From Odiellus spinosus (Eukaryota; Arthropoda; Arachnida; Opiliones; Phalangiidae), in NCBI GenBank assembly GCA_963920705.1, contig OY987239.1:6377871-6441870 (forward strand): a stretch of DNA of 64,000 nucleotides. The letters run 5' to 3'. Position 1 is the first letter of the stretch. The number at the start of each line of letters is the position of its first letter. This document shows positions 11,771 through 22,578 of the stretch, piece after piece. The notes beneath the pieces were generated by a model, which saw only the letters and a list, made by a program, of their open reading frames with translations, had not been told where the DNA came from and did not search any database. Both the position numbers and the translations under genes were made by a program.

Positions 11771-12800
11771 AGCTACGTTCACACTACAGACTTTAAAATC
11801 GATTTCAAATCGTTTTAAATACTCAAATTTAATTCTCAATACGGTTGACCTCAAAAATTTACAAAAGCTGCGTTCATACTAGGCCTTGGAATCGATTTAA
11901 ACCGTTTCTATAGCTACGTTCACACTACAGACTTTGAAACCGTTTTAAACCGTTTTGGAAAGGTCAAATAATAAAATTTTGGGGTCACCCGTGTAGACCT
12001 TTGATCAAGAAACCAAATTAATATCTAAAAAAGTCGATTTGACGACTCGAAACGGTTTGAAAACGGATTCAAAGTGTCAAGTGTGAACGTAGCTTAAATG
12101 TTTCCCATTAGTCGTGTGAACAGTAAACCGTCTTTTATTAAATCGATTTGATTCAATTTCTCGAAACTGCTTCGGGAACCAGTTTCGTACCGATGAGGTT
12201 TCAACAACCGATAGACGAAGCTACGATAAATCGATTTATAAAGATAACGCGTGAACACGTGACGCTTAAAATGATTGAATATTTATTTGATTTTACCGTT
12301 TCAAATCGATTAAGAAATAAGAGTGTGACCATAGCTAATTTGACTTTTCCAAAACGGTTAGCTAGCATTTCTTAATCGATTTGAAACGGTAAAAATCAAA
12401 CTGATACTCAAATCGCCCCCAGGAATCGTTTTAAGCGTATGTTCACGCGTTACCTTTATAAACCGATTTATCGTAGCTTCATCTATCGGTTGTTGATACT
12501 TCCGAATCGGTATGAAACTGGTTCCCGAAGCAGTTTCGAGAAATCGAATCAAATCAGATACAAGACGGTTTCCCATTCACACGACTCTAGAGAAACGTTT
12601 TGAAACGGTTTAAATCGATTCCAAGGCCTAGTATGAACGCGGCTCGTATGAAACTGGTTCCCGAAGCAGTTTCGAGAATTCGGATCAAATCGATTCGAGA
12701 AAAAAGGGTTTCCCGTTCACGTGACTTTAACGAAACGTTTTCAAAGTTTGAATCGATTCCAAAGTCTAGTATGATACGCAATAAACGATAATTTTCATAC
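11771..12800. mobile_element. Family L cluster (AGCTACGTTCACACT ends), nested and inverted copies
   Basis: AGCTACGTTCACACTACAGACTTT occurs near 11774 and again near 11912; its complement GTGTGAACGTAGCT is near 12080. Two inverted copies of a 235-bp module (GTTTCGAGAA, CCGAAGCAG, TTAATCGATTTGAAACGGT) follow at about 12110-12340 (+) and 12362-12597 (-), and a shortened third copy at 12640-12780. A related copy is at 31997-32260. The similar short reading frames in each copy come from shared repeat DNA, not a gene. Confidence 0.75.
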
Positions 12801-12955
12801 TTAATTGACTTAATCTAGATTAAGTACTTTTACAAAAATCTCTAGTGTGAACGAAACTTATTATTTTAAAACTTATTCTTCCAACAGAAAATGCATCTCT
12901 CCGAGTCCCAGTTTTGTACCCAGGTTTGTCTCAATAGATTCGAATTGATTATAAC

Positions 12956-13271
12956 CAAGAATCCATTCAGGTTCCATAAGAATATGGGAGCGTAGCTTTA
13001 GCCTCTGGTACCATCCTCCAAAACTTTGTAACAAAAGTTCGTCTGCAATTTCCGCAACATTTGTACGCTTAGATCTTTTTTCGGTCGGCTCCATTTTTAT
13101 TACCCAAAATATTATGTCAAGGTCGTTAGTGGCGCGGGTTAATAACAGATGTCAGGAGCGATTTACTTGAAAAATCGATTCGAAGCGGACGAACTTTTGC
13201 TACAAAGTTTGGGAGGATGGTTATTGAATCGCGGCCCTCCCATATTCTTATGGAACCTGAATGGATTCTTG
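12956..13271 (-). mobile_element. Family C miniature element copy 1, 316 bp, 7-bp target duplication
   Basis: Ends are CAAGAATCCATTCAGGTTCC and its complement; the inverted arms extend about 95 bp with diverged tips. The 7-bp duplications TTATAAC are at 12949-12955 and 13272-13278. A 316-bp sister copy lies at 53242-53557. Inside, on the minus strand, a conserved start-like frame (MEPTEKRSKRTNVAEIADEL) is present in both copies and might be the remnant of an ancestral ORF start. Confidence 0.93.
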
Positions 13272-13553
13272 TTATAACTGGTTCAAAACGATCTGGCTTC
13301 TAAGACTTTTACATTCCCTGAAGGTATATATAAATCTTTGGCTTTTCCAATACGAAGAAACTTAGGAAAAATACGAAGAGAATCATGATCGAAGAATCGG
13401 ATGGGAAAGGAGAAAAAAAAAATGGAGTTCAGAGTTGAAAGAAGGCTGAGAAGAAAGATCCTACAGTTCATGAAACATTCATGAAGTGATCGCTAAACTC
13501 CCCAAGATACGTTTGGCCCTTTTTTTACATTCGCTAGCACAAAGTTTCTTAGG
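13272..13553. other. Short spacer, nothing recognised
   Basis: No supported feature. Confidence 0.3.
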
Positions 13554-13628
13554 TTAAAGGGAGAATGAAACCTAACAATTGATTTTTTTATCGATTCCTT
13601 ATCGTTTAAATAACCCTAATACAAATAC
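13554..13628 (+). mobile_element. Family G fragment (TTAAAGGGAGAATG end)
   Basis: Begins TTAAAGGGAGAATGAAACC and continues TTATCGATTCCTTATCGTTTAAATA, as in the complete copy at 39974-40414, then breaks off before the next element at 13654. It is a 5' fragment only. Confidence 0.7.
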
Positions 13629-13653
13629 AGAAAAAAATTTAAAACCTAAAAAT

Positions 13654-14042
13654 AGGCTCGGAATTCGTATAATTTTTATTAATTGGATAAAATCTACTAA
13701 ATTAATTATCTGTTTAATTAAAAATATACTATTTTTTATTCAAAAAATATTTCAAATTGCCATTTAATTCGAAGAATATAAATAAAACGACGAAACTAAG
13801 ATTTTATATCATCTTTTTATTCGTTATTTTTCACGAAAATAAATTTTGAGTTTTTTTTATCCGAACGTATAACGCGGATAATATTCCAAGATAAGGCCAT
13901 TTTTGGATAAAAACGGATATGGATTACGTTTTTTTTTTACTTTATCTTCGAATAAGTCTATTTTTAATCAAAACTGATAATATATATCAGAATTTAGTAG
14001 ATTTAATCCAATTAATAAAAATTATACGAATTCTGAGTTCTA
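13654..14042 (+). mobile_element. GAGCTCGGAATTC-family element copy 3, about 389 bp
   Basis: Left end AGGCTCGGAATTCGTATAAT and right end ATTATACGAATTCTGAGTTCTA are inverted copies. The middle shares AAACGACGAAACTAAGATTTTA and AACGCGGATAATATTC with the other copies. The shorter length reflects internal deletion. Confidence 0.8.
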
Positions 14043-14412
14043 ATTATTATTTACTGCCCCTTGGAAAATTTGTCCATTTTTGATTGATCTACACTAATTA
14101 TCATGGAGACCTCTTTTTATTTTCTCCTACGCTTTACTTTAGTAGATTAGAAATTATTAACATATTCAAATTAACGCCAAGAATTGAGGTTATGCATACA
14201 CTAATTAAAATAAATAAATTAATCAATAGCTGTACTTCAGCTTGAAAGTCTTAAGAATATCTTTATTTGAAGAGAAAATTAAAATTTCAGATCTCACCCC
14301 ATTTATAAAGACCACGTGAAACTGATGTTCGTGATTATAAAATAGATTGCAAAATCGAAGAAGTGTTTGGCCAAAACAACCTATTTTTAATCGATTAAGA
14401 ATGCTAAAATAA
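14043..14412. other. Intergenic DNA, nothing recognised
   Basis: AT-rich spacer without a supported feature. Confidence 0.3.
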
Positions 14413-14770
14413 CGAGAAAAACAATAATTTAACTCACCAAAAATATTTCGTTATTTTATAAACAATATCCAAAGTTCCGAAACTTGCAGAGCTAAGCCTT
14501 GGCTGCCTAGCTCGGCGAACTAGGCGAGCGCGAACCGTATTTTTTTATATATATTCCCGTCTGATCTAGTCGCCAATCACGAGCGAGTACGCGTATTTTT
14601 AAAATACTCGCTCGTGATTGGCGACAAGAACAGCCGCGAATATTAAAAAAAATACAGGTCGTGCTAGCCTAGTTCACCGAGCTAGGCAGCCTAGGCTTAG
14701 CACCGGAACTCTGGAAATTGATTATAAAATAACGAAATATTTTTGGTGAGTTATATTATTGTTTTTCTCG
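14413..14770. repeat. Fold-back element, about 358 bp
   Basis: Nearly full-length inverted repeat. CGAGAAAAACAATAATTTAA on the left pairs with the complement ending GTTTTTCTCG on the right. Inner arms are CACGAGCGAGTACGCG against ATACTCGCTCGTG, and AGGCTGCCTAGC-type against GCTAGGCAGCCTAGG. The centre lies near 14594. It would form a long hairpin, as many fold-back transposons do. Confidence 0.85.
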
Positions 14771-14864
14771 TACAACGCGACGCTACGCCACGGCCGACGG
14801 CCCACGACGACGATTTGCCCTTTTTTAGGAAGAACACGAAGGGGAATAAACGCTGTAACGTGTA

Positions 14865-15137
14865 GTGATGACGTCATCACTCCACGTAAAAATCATCGAA
14901 TATGTTTTTTGGCATGGTGTTTCCGAAAATAAATTCAAATCTCCAATTGAACAAATTGATATTTTTCATTTAAATATGGTTTTTCGTATATTTTTAATAC
15001 TCCACGTGTACTTTAAACGCGACGACTTAAAATTCGCTAATAAATCACTAGAGGAACAAACACTTGGTTTTACGAACACCAACAAATGGGGAGGAAAGTT
15101 CAAACAAATCTTACAAGACCAGGAAGAATATCATTGA
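14865..15137 (+). CDS. Hypothetical 90-codon ORF, unsupported
   Basis: An open frame runs from 14865 and ends exactly where the family G left end begins. The composition is protein-like but no domain, signal or membrane segment is recognised, and no upstream or downstream exon is visible. The start lies in a TGATGACGTCATCA palindrome. It is listed because it is one of the few non-repeat frames near 90 codons; chance is quite possible. Confidence 0.2.
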   Translation: MMTSSLHVKIIEYVFWHGVSENKFKSPIEQIDIFHLNMVFRIFLILHVYFKRDDLKFANKSLEEQTLGFTNTNKWGGKFKQILQDQEEYH

Positions 15138-15217
15138 AGGGAGAATGAAACCTTACAATAATTGATAATTTATCGATTCCGTATCGTTTAAATAGTCCGA
15201 ATCCACCAATAAAAAGT

Positions 15218-16216
15218 CAGGGTTGCCACAGTTTTTTCAGATTCAAATTCCCTGACTTTTCTAGGTTTTCCCTGACCTTTTCCAACGATTTTCCCCGACC
15301 TTTTCCAACGATTTTCCCCGACCTTTTCCAACGATTTTCCCCGACCTTTTCCAACGATTTTCCCCGACCTTTTCCAACGATTTTCCCCGACCTTTTCCAA
15401 CGATTTTCCCCGACCTTTTCCAACGATTTTCCCCGACCTTTTCCAACGATTTTCCCCGACCTTTTCCAACGATTTTCCCCGACCTTTTCCAACGATTTTC
15501 CCCGACCTTTTCCAACGATTTTCCCCGACCTTTTCCAACGATTTTCCCCGACCTTTTCCAACGATTTTCCCCGACCTTTTCCAACGATTTTCCCCGACCT
15601 TTTCCAACGATTTTCCCCGACCTTTTCCAACGATTTTCCCCGACCTTTTCCAACGATTTTCCCCGACCTTTTCCAACGATTTTCCCCGACCTTTTCCAAC
15701 GATTTTCCCCGACCTTTTCCAACGATTTTCCCCGACCTTTTCCAACGATTTTCCCTGACCTTTTCCAACGATTTTCCCTGACCTTTTCCAACGATTTTCC
15801 CTGACCTTTTCCAACGATTTTCCCTGACCTTTTCCAACGATTTTCCCTGACCTTTTCCAACGATTTTCCCTGACCTTTTCCAACGATTTTCCCTGACTTT
15901 TTCCAACGATTTTCCCTGACTTTTTCCAACGATTTTCCCTGACTTTTTCCAACGATTTTCCCCAACTTTTTCCAAGGATTTTCCCTGACCTTTTCCAATG
16001 ATTTTCCCTGAGCGTTTCAGCTAATACCACCCAACGTGTTCGCCAAACTTTCCGCACGCTTATCTTTGTTCTAATGTATACAACTGACACGGTCAACTTC
16101 AAATCTTTTCCGCAGATGATTGTAATTTCCTGGCTTCTTGAAAGATCTTTACATTCCCTGACTTTTTTGGTTCATTTCCAAATTCCTTGACTTTTCCCTG
16201 ACCTGTGGCAACCCTT
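15218..16216. mobile_element. CCCTGAC element with inverted ends and an internal array
   Basis: Starts CAGGGTTGCCACAG and ends CTGTGGCAACCCTT, an inverted pair of about 14 bp. Most of the interior is the 22-bp array at 15269-16010. The right part (16118-16216: GATTGTAATTTCCTGGCTTC, then several TTCCCTGAC words) is also found at 33469-33605. It is a miniature element whose internal TTTTCCCTGACC word was apparently amplified. The superfamily is uncertain. Confidence 0.75.
15269..16010. repeat. 22-bp minisatellite, about 33 units
   Basis: Unit of 22 bp containing GACCTTTTCCAACGATTTTCC. Three variants lie in order: CCCCGACC in the left two thirds, CCCTGACC in the next six to seven units, then CCCTGACTTTTTCC before the edge. 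Since 22 is not a multiple of 3, one stop-free frame implies stop-free reading through all phases, so the 245-304-residue Lys/Gly-rich frames on the minus strand are artefacts. Confidence 0.96.
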
Positions 16217-16252
16217 ACAAGTGATTTTATTATCGATTCCTTATCGTTTAAA

Positions 16253-17179
16253 CATGGACGCCCGCAGAAAATTTTGCAAGGGGGCGGGGGGTAAATGATA
16301 ATTTGGCGTAGCCGAAGGGAAGAATGGGGTCTGGGGGCGTAATTTTTTATTTTTTTTTTTTGGAAAACAAACTGTTGTTTAACGTATCCTTTAACTGAGC
16401 CTCAACAGAAGCCGATGAAACCCTCTTTTGAAGTCTACTACTCTAATGTTCCATATAGCACTCCTCTCTGTATGGGTAAAATTGACAGTTTTACGAGATC
16501 GGAGGGGTCCTACTTCATACCCCTTGTCTACGGAAAATTGGAAATTCTCTCTCTCCACAAACGACGACGTTTTTTTGACGAACTCCAAGGCTGCTAGAAA
16601 TATTAGCTGGACGAACTCCCGCTCCGAAAATATCTACCGTTAGGAGGCGTACGAATCGCGCTTTTTGAAACTAACCCATACAGAGAGGGGTAAACAAGAC
16701 CCGGGAGTAACAGACTTCAAAGGAGGGTTTCATAGGCTTCTGGCCTTATTAATATACCGAAAAGTAAAACCAATAAGCCTAACTTTCCTAAGATATATAT
16801 TTTTCTTATTTTAACAAAAACTGCATGCCTATGAGAGTGGAAAATAAACTTGAAAATTTGAAATTAATCAAAAGCTAGCATTTCCAGGCTTGGATCAGCT
16901 TCCTTAACTCTGCAGCCTACTGTTGTAATGTCTAGGGACTGCCTATTATACTATTGTAATATATTTAAACTAAAATTAGAAACTTCATCCTTTAAACAAA
17001 AACCCTGTAAAAATAAAAGTTTAAAATGTTTGGGATATATCTTTAACAAAAAACGTATTACTTTAATACTTTGTATGCTTTATTTTAAAAATATAAACCT
17101 AAAGCTAGACGGGGCAATCTATGACCCAACGGGGGGGGGGGGCAATTGCCCCGTTTGACACCCCCTGCGGACGCCCATG
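16253..17179. mobile_element. hAT-type non-autonomous element, 927 bp, 8-bp target duplication
   Basis: Ends CATGGACGCCCGCAG and CTGCGGACGCCCATG form inverted repeats. The 8-bp duplications CGTTTAAA at 16245-16252 and 17180-17187 are perfect. An 8-bp duplication with a CA start is the hallmark of hAT elements (family knowledge). It carries a family A insertion and a poly-G tract near 17131-17143; no transposase is visible. Confidence 0.88.
16406..16742 (-). mobile_element. Family A miniature element copy 2, 337 bp
   Basis: Same length and ends as copies 1 and 3 (CAGAAGCCGATGAAACCCTC and complement), inserted inside the hAT-type element and in the opposite orientation. The flanks GCCTCAA and GCCTTAT match only in the first four bases, so the 7-bp duplication has decayed or one side was altered. 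Confidence 0.88.
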
Positions 17180-17565
17180 CGTTTAAATAAGCCTCATCCA
17201 ACACTAAACAAAGTTACAAACAAATATTAAACTAAAAATAAAATTAAAACTTACCCTGGAAATAGGCTTAACTGGATTCATGGAGACCACCTGAATTTCT
17301 TCGCATTAAGGGGTCAGAGGTCAATCGAATGTTATTGAAAGTAATCTAGATCTCATCTTCACGAATGACCTTCGCTCATTGGTTTCAGACCTCTTAATGC
17401 TAAGAAATTCAGCTCATCTCCATGAAAACAGCTAAGCCTATTTTGTTGAGTAAGTTTTAAATTTATTTCTAGTTTAATATTTGTTTGTAATTTTTACAGT
17501 TAGGTTAGGCCTATTTAAAAGATAAGGAAACGATAAAAAAATCACTTGTTTGCATTCTCCCTTAA

Positions 17566-17908
17566 AAGAGGGAATATATATATAGCTAAGCTATCAAGGC
17601 GCATATAATCTGTCCAATCGGGTTACATCTCAATTTATGGCTCGCCCTGATGGTTATGTCATGAAATAACCAAAAATTTGGAATATATATATTATTCTAC
17701 AACCTATATTTCATAGAAAACATTCTCTGATTTCCCGAAACCACGATTTTCAAAGTGTGGCGACATCTCTGATCTTCCCAAGTAGACAACACAAAACACA
17801 CTTAAAGGCTAATTTTCACCAGACAATTTTTAAAGCATCAAGCAAAAGTGTTTAGTACAAGTGATCAAGCACTTTTACGAAAAAGACCGCGCGATAACTA
17901 CTTATTAC
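17566..17908. other. Intergenic DNA, nothing recognised
   Basis: No gene or repeat family recognised between two transposable elements. Confidence 0.3.
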
Positions 17909-18751
17909 CAAAAATATATATTAAAACAGAAAGTGAATAACACGGCGCCTAACCCATAACATGAAAAGATAGTTTTCCAATAGTCGGCTCAATATTTCCG
18001 ACCCCCATACAGAGTGACGGGAGGAGTTGGTCATTCGCCGCGGCGGAGATTTACTGTCGCGTAGTTTTACACAAGGTACATGCGTAAATAGGCTAAAAAA
18101 TGTAGTTCCCTAACTTCACTTATATTTTTACTTTCGCGTTATAGACTCGATTTACAGTTCCCACTTCTTTGTCACATTTCATTACAAGGGTATCAAACTG
18201 GACTGCCACATTACGAAAATCTGTTTTAGATTTTGAATATTTTGATATTTCCATTGTCTGTAAACCAACATTCCGGCCAACTTTTGCGTAGAAATTATAT
18301 TGGGTGCTCTGATTTTTCGGCTTTTGGGCTGAAAAAGCTATCTGTTCTGCTGTTTTTTTTCGAGGCATTTCAATAACAAACACAACACAGTCTCGGTATC
18401 AATTAAACTTAATTAAAGAGACGCGCGATAAGGCAAGTTGGCAAAAGAAACCGATAAACCAAAAATACGAACTTTAGCCTAGTTGAGCAGACGAATTCTA
18501 ACTTCATAGTTCCCTAACACTCCCGGGACTCGCAAGGAGCCGCTAGCGTACCAAAACTATTTTCGGTTTGTTACATCACGTAAATGACGTTTCCAATGAG
18601 CTAACCTAGTTCGAATTTGATTGGTAGTTGAAAATGAGGCGGATCAACCGCCCCTGTCATCCCCCCCTTGCCCCTATCTTTTCATGTTTTCCTTTGGAAA
18701 AGGTAGGAAAGGCGGCGTATTATTCACTTTCTGTTTTAATATATATTTTTG
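17909..18751 (-). mobile_element. Family F element, 843 bp, 7-bp target duplication, one ORF
   Basis: Ends CAAAAATATATATTAAAACAG and its complement; the arms continue as GAAAGTGAATAA(C/T)ACG(G/C)CGCC. The 7-bp duplications TTATTAC are at 17902-17908 and 18752-18758. The element contains an 87-codon minus-strand ORF at 18120-18383 and a CpG-rich patch near 18530-18560. Confidence 0.88.
18120..18383 (-). CDS. Hypothetical 87-residue protein inside family F element
   Basis: The frame starts MFVIEMPRKKTAEQIAF; the second Met, five residues on, is an equally good start. It is a basic, soluble protein with no visible membrane segment or zinc-binding motif. It is roughly central in a transposon with intact ends, so it may be the only product or a truncated first exon of one. 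No transposase catalytic signature is present and the protein family is not recognised. The frame is stop-free in an AT-rich setting, which modestly favours a real coding past. Confidence 0.35.
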   Translation of the reverse strand: MFVIEMPRKKTAEQIAFSAQKPKNQSTQYNFYAKVGRNVGLQTMEISKYSKSKTDFRNVAVQFDTLVMKCDKEVGTVNRVYNAKVKI

Positions 18752-18779
18752 TTATTACTCGTTCCAGAACGCCTGAGAA

Positions 18780-19010
18780 ATGACTGCAGGATCTACAAAA
18801 AAATCACGCGATCATAATGATGACGCAGTATTATGGGGAATTATTATAAAAATTTCAAAAATGGGTGATGATAAAATATGTTTATTTACTGTCGCTGTAA
18901 TTTTGAAACGTTTTTTAACGATCTTTCCGAAAATGCTACTCATTTTCCATTTGGAGTTCCGTGACAGTGCCACTTTAAATGTAATAAAACAATTTCTAAA
19001 TTAAATTACA
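18780..19010 (+). repeat. Repeat V copy 2
   Basis: Second copy of the sequence at 9240-9450: AATTTCAAAAATGGGTGATG, ACTGTCGCTG and CGTTTTTTAACGATCTT are shared. A 74-codon frame crosses it but is not preserved in copy 1. Confidence 0.6.
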
Positions 19011-19959
19011 AATTGGAAAAACTATAGATATTTAACAGAAACATTTGTGAGACTATCCCTTTAGGCAAATTTTCCACGCAAGATTAGAGGGAAGCCCCCT
19101 CTCTAAAATAGAGTTAAGATGACGCCCATCAGCCATCAGGGAACGTCAAAAATGGATGCACGCTGTGAGAGCGAGAAAAGGAACTATAGAGCATCATCGA
19201 ACTACTTGGGCGTGATCGCAGGATGATATATATGAAGATCAAAAAGCGCGACAACCTCTAGGGTAACGCTACACTAACGGCAAACCCTCGTGACAGACGT
19301 TTTAGCATAAGGAAGCCTTCGCCAAACGGCGATTAAGATTTAACAGGAACTAAATTATGTACCCCAAGAATATCTACAACAGGAAATACATTTTCATTGG
19401 CGCCTGCTGGTTTTTGTTTTTGAGAAAGAAAAAAAAACTACAGTTTCCATCTTCAGTGAAGCAGGCAACCCAGACAATTTAATTAGTGTAAAATAGAAGA
19501 ATATCTGCCAGCTCTCACCTCAGATCGAAAATTAATATCACAAGTCTATGCCGTTGTAATTTTTACCTACGAATCCAAAAGTTTCACCGGAAATCACGTT
19601 TAATTTTTACATAATTTGAATTTTTGGACACGTTTAAACGATTGGCAAAATATTTTTTCATCTAAAATATTACCTATTTAAAACCAAAATTGTATTTAAC
19701 AGAAGAAAATTGTAATATTTCTCGTTAAAACTAATTTTACGATCGCCAAAAACGTGCCCAAATTGTGCAAATTATTTTTTTGTACTTAATAAAAATTGGG
19801 GTTTAACATTTTACTTGACTTTTTGTAGGTAAAAATGGCCAATAAGGCCAATTTAGGATTATACCTGTCATATTCTAACACCATTTGTCATAATATGCAA
19901 AGCTTACCTAATTTGTAACGTATATCCAATTACGAGCGAATAAATGTGATACGGTTACA
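19011..19959. other. Intergenic DNA, nothing recognised
   Basis: No supported gene, RNA gene or repeat. AT content rises from 19600 onward. Confidence 0.35.
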
Positions 19960-20920
19960 ATATTAAAATACTGACTATAGTACACACCTTTTCTCGAACA
20001 CTGAGCTAAAAGCCTTACCATCAATAATAATAAGTAAAATACTTCATTAACGAACGTAAATTGTATAAATTTAAATTCATTAACCTAAGCCTCGTCTGGA
20101 CAAAGCAAATTAACTGCTCACGCGCGGCGAGGAATGGAAAATATTCAACGGGGTCGACAGAGTGAAATCACGGCCTGCGCGAGCGAGCTACTGAGTTTAT
20201 GACGTAATCATGCGTAATCACGTCTACATATAGGCGGGAAATATGTATAAACCTCGGGGGGCAATGGCGCACATAAAAAATCTCGCGTCTAATGGGTAGT
20301 CTTTCGATGATATTAGAGTTAAACCACAAATTTCCAAAATTCATGCAATGCACTAATAGTTCCGCAATCAGTTTCTACACACATTAAAAAGAAAAAAATA
20401 ACAAAAAAAAAAAATTATAATTTTTATTTTACTGTAGCACACACTTTCTCGGGCACTGAGCTAAAATCCTTACCATCAATAATAATAATTAAAACACTTT
20501 ATTAACAAACGTAAATTGTATAAATTAAAATGCATTAACTTGAAGCCTTGTCTGGACCAGGCTGGGAAATAAGTTTAAAAATTAGCTGGGCCAGTTTAAA
20601 AATTAAATGCTTGGGGGTCTACTGGCCTTGTGGCCAGTTAATTAATTCCAAAATTTTGTTTTGTTTCTTAGCCTACGTCATAGTAACGTCATAGTTCTAC
20701 GTCATAATGACAGATTGTCAAGCTCATGAAAATTGTTACTGGCCAATGTCCAGTTTTTTAATAAAACTGCTTGGGCTCAACTGGCCACAAGTCCAGTTTA
20801 AAAATAATCCTTATTTCCCAGCCTGGTCTGGACCATTGAGAATATTCAACGGGGTCGGCAGAGTTAAAACACGATCTGCGCGAGTTTTGACGTAATTCCG
20901 TCTAAAAAATTCCGCATTTT
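19960..20920 (+). repeat. About 470-bp direct duplication
   Basis: ACACTGAGCTAAAAGCCTTACC through TATTCAACGGGGTCGACAGAGT (about 19998-20160) recurs at about 20450-20865 as CACTGAGCTAAAATCCTTACC through TATTCAACGGGGTCGGCAGAGT. The second copy is interrupted by the 268-bp hAT-type insertion at 20558-20825; the first copy is the empty site. Confidence 0.82.
20558..20825. mobile_element. hAT-type miniature element, 268 bp, 8-bp target duplication
   Basis: Ends CAGGCTGGGAAATAAG and CTTATTTCCCAGCCTG. The 8-bp duplications GTCTGGAC at 20550-20557 and 20826-20833 are perfect. The interior has CTGGCCA words in both orientations. The parallel unoccupied sequence (CTCGTCTGGACAAAG) near 20092 confirms the insertion. 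Confidence 0.92.
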
Positions 20921-22578
20921 TTTCCCCTCCGGAGATTATCAAAATAGGCGAGGCTAAAAACGCCTTCATATGGGACAACAGATTTTTTTACCCCCACAAA
21001 AACCTTTTTTTTTAGGATTTGCCAAAATCCAAACCATTTTCCCCAACAGGTTTCTAGAACTCTTGTAGAATAGGAAAACTTTAGGGAAACTTCAAATTTT
21101 GAAATGCGTTTTTCTCAAATTTCCGATGGTTGAAGATTTTTTTTTAAGTATTTTTTCTGAACTCCCCAGGTCCTAATTAGTTCAAAACCATCGTTATATG
21201 GTGGGGGGTCGGTTATCGGAAACCTGGCCAAGGAATCGATTGGTAGTGGTCATTTTTTCACCTTAGGTTAGATGGATATTCTTATATTCATCCAATATCC
21301 GTGTAATTATCAGGAAATGATCACAAAAATATCCACACAATTAGGTGGATACGGGTGGATAATTATATTATGAATGTTAATCAAATCGGAAGGTATAGTA
21401 ATTCAGTAACTCTTTTGACGTTCTTATCAAACACGTAGCAAGGTGTGGAAAGACCAATATCATATTTACGTCTAATTATTAGAGATTTATTAAATTTAAG
21501 GGCATTATACTAAACCCCTACAAATCCTTTTCACTACCAAATCTAAACTCACAGTTCGTAAGACTTGAAACTCATTGCATTATCAAACCTGTCTGTGTTT
21601 TACAAAATCCCCTTAGAGAGGTTACACAAATTTAAATTATTTAAACAACGCAACTCACCCTATAATTAATGATATCCATTTCGGCATCACAGTAATCCAT
21701 TGGCAATTTTAGACACAAAAAAATCACAAAATCGCGAAGAAATTAAACCGGTACACGCGGAGTTGAAAACAAAGACTTAGCGACTACGCGCTGCGCTTAA
21801 GAACTTAGCGAACACTGACGAGGCTCGTAAAACCATGCGAGAGTCAAAACAAATATAAATTATTTAAACAACAGCTAACCTTAAAGATCACAGTCAAAAG
21901 TAATCCAATAGAAAGCATTTTCACACCGAACACTAATGCAAAATCCGACAGCGCCGAGATGAAAAACAAGCCAATACAGATTCAGAGAGTCTAGTCTACA
22001 AGCGCTTCTGAAACTTCGGGAAAACTTCTCGCTCACTCACTCATTCTCCTTAGTGTATTGAGGAGAGGGAAAATATAGTTCCAGATATTTTTACAGATTA
22101 AAATTATTTCTCAGGGTAATTAGATTAATATACGTACATAATTATTATTTATTTATACTTTTAGTTATTGCTAAAAGTATTGGTTGGCGTTCTTTAAGCC
22201 TATTTCAAAATTTAATTTGGAAAAACTTCTCTTAACTTTTTCACGCGAGTTTATTAGTCCGCGAGCCCCGGAGCTTGGAATAGGTCTATTATTTACTTGA
22301 GGGGGTGGGTCAGAGAAGTTTTTGAAAGGATGATGAGGGGAATTAAAATTGTTTTATGTTATATTTTTATATGTTTTTATCTATCGCTTAAAGATAAAGT
22401 TTCTAGCTTTGGATTTTTTTGGTGGATTATATGGTTCCTAATTTGATCCTATTTAAATCGATATTTAAATAAATTATGAAGAGTTAATTAAACTTGATTG
22501 ATTATTTGACGTATTTAATTTTTTTCGCTAAGTTTTTACGTCATAATTAGAATTTAATTTCCAAACAATTTTTGAAAT
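20921..22578. other. Gene-free DNA with a small internal duplication
   Basis: No supported ORF. A diverged direct repeat (AAATTATTTAAACAAC followed by GTAATCCA) occurs at about 21633 and 21856. Sequence becomes AT-rich toward the minisatellite edge. Confidence 0.4.

Larger units (their letters stand above)
15134..17565 (+). mobile_element. Family G remains split by nested insertions
   Basis: Family G sequence appears as a left fragment (15134-15217), a second start-like piece (about 16217-16252) and a right part (17180-17565, ending CATTCTCCCTTAA). Between them lie the CCCTGAC element 15218-16216 and a hAT-type element 16253-17179, which itself contains a family A element. The complete family G copy at 39974-40414 supplies the uninterrupted order. 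Confidence 0.75.

Noticed and set aside
12148..12781. Gene family suggested by recurring LETASGTSF peptides
   Set aside because: The peptides come from repeated family L DNA in both orientations; frames are short and not extended.
15188..16102. 304-, 252- and 245-codon Lys/Gly-rich frames
   Set aside because: Three phases of the same 22-bp array; no unique sequence of note.
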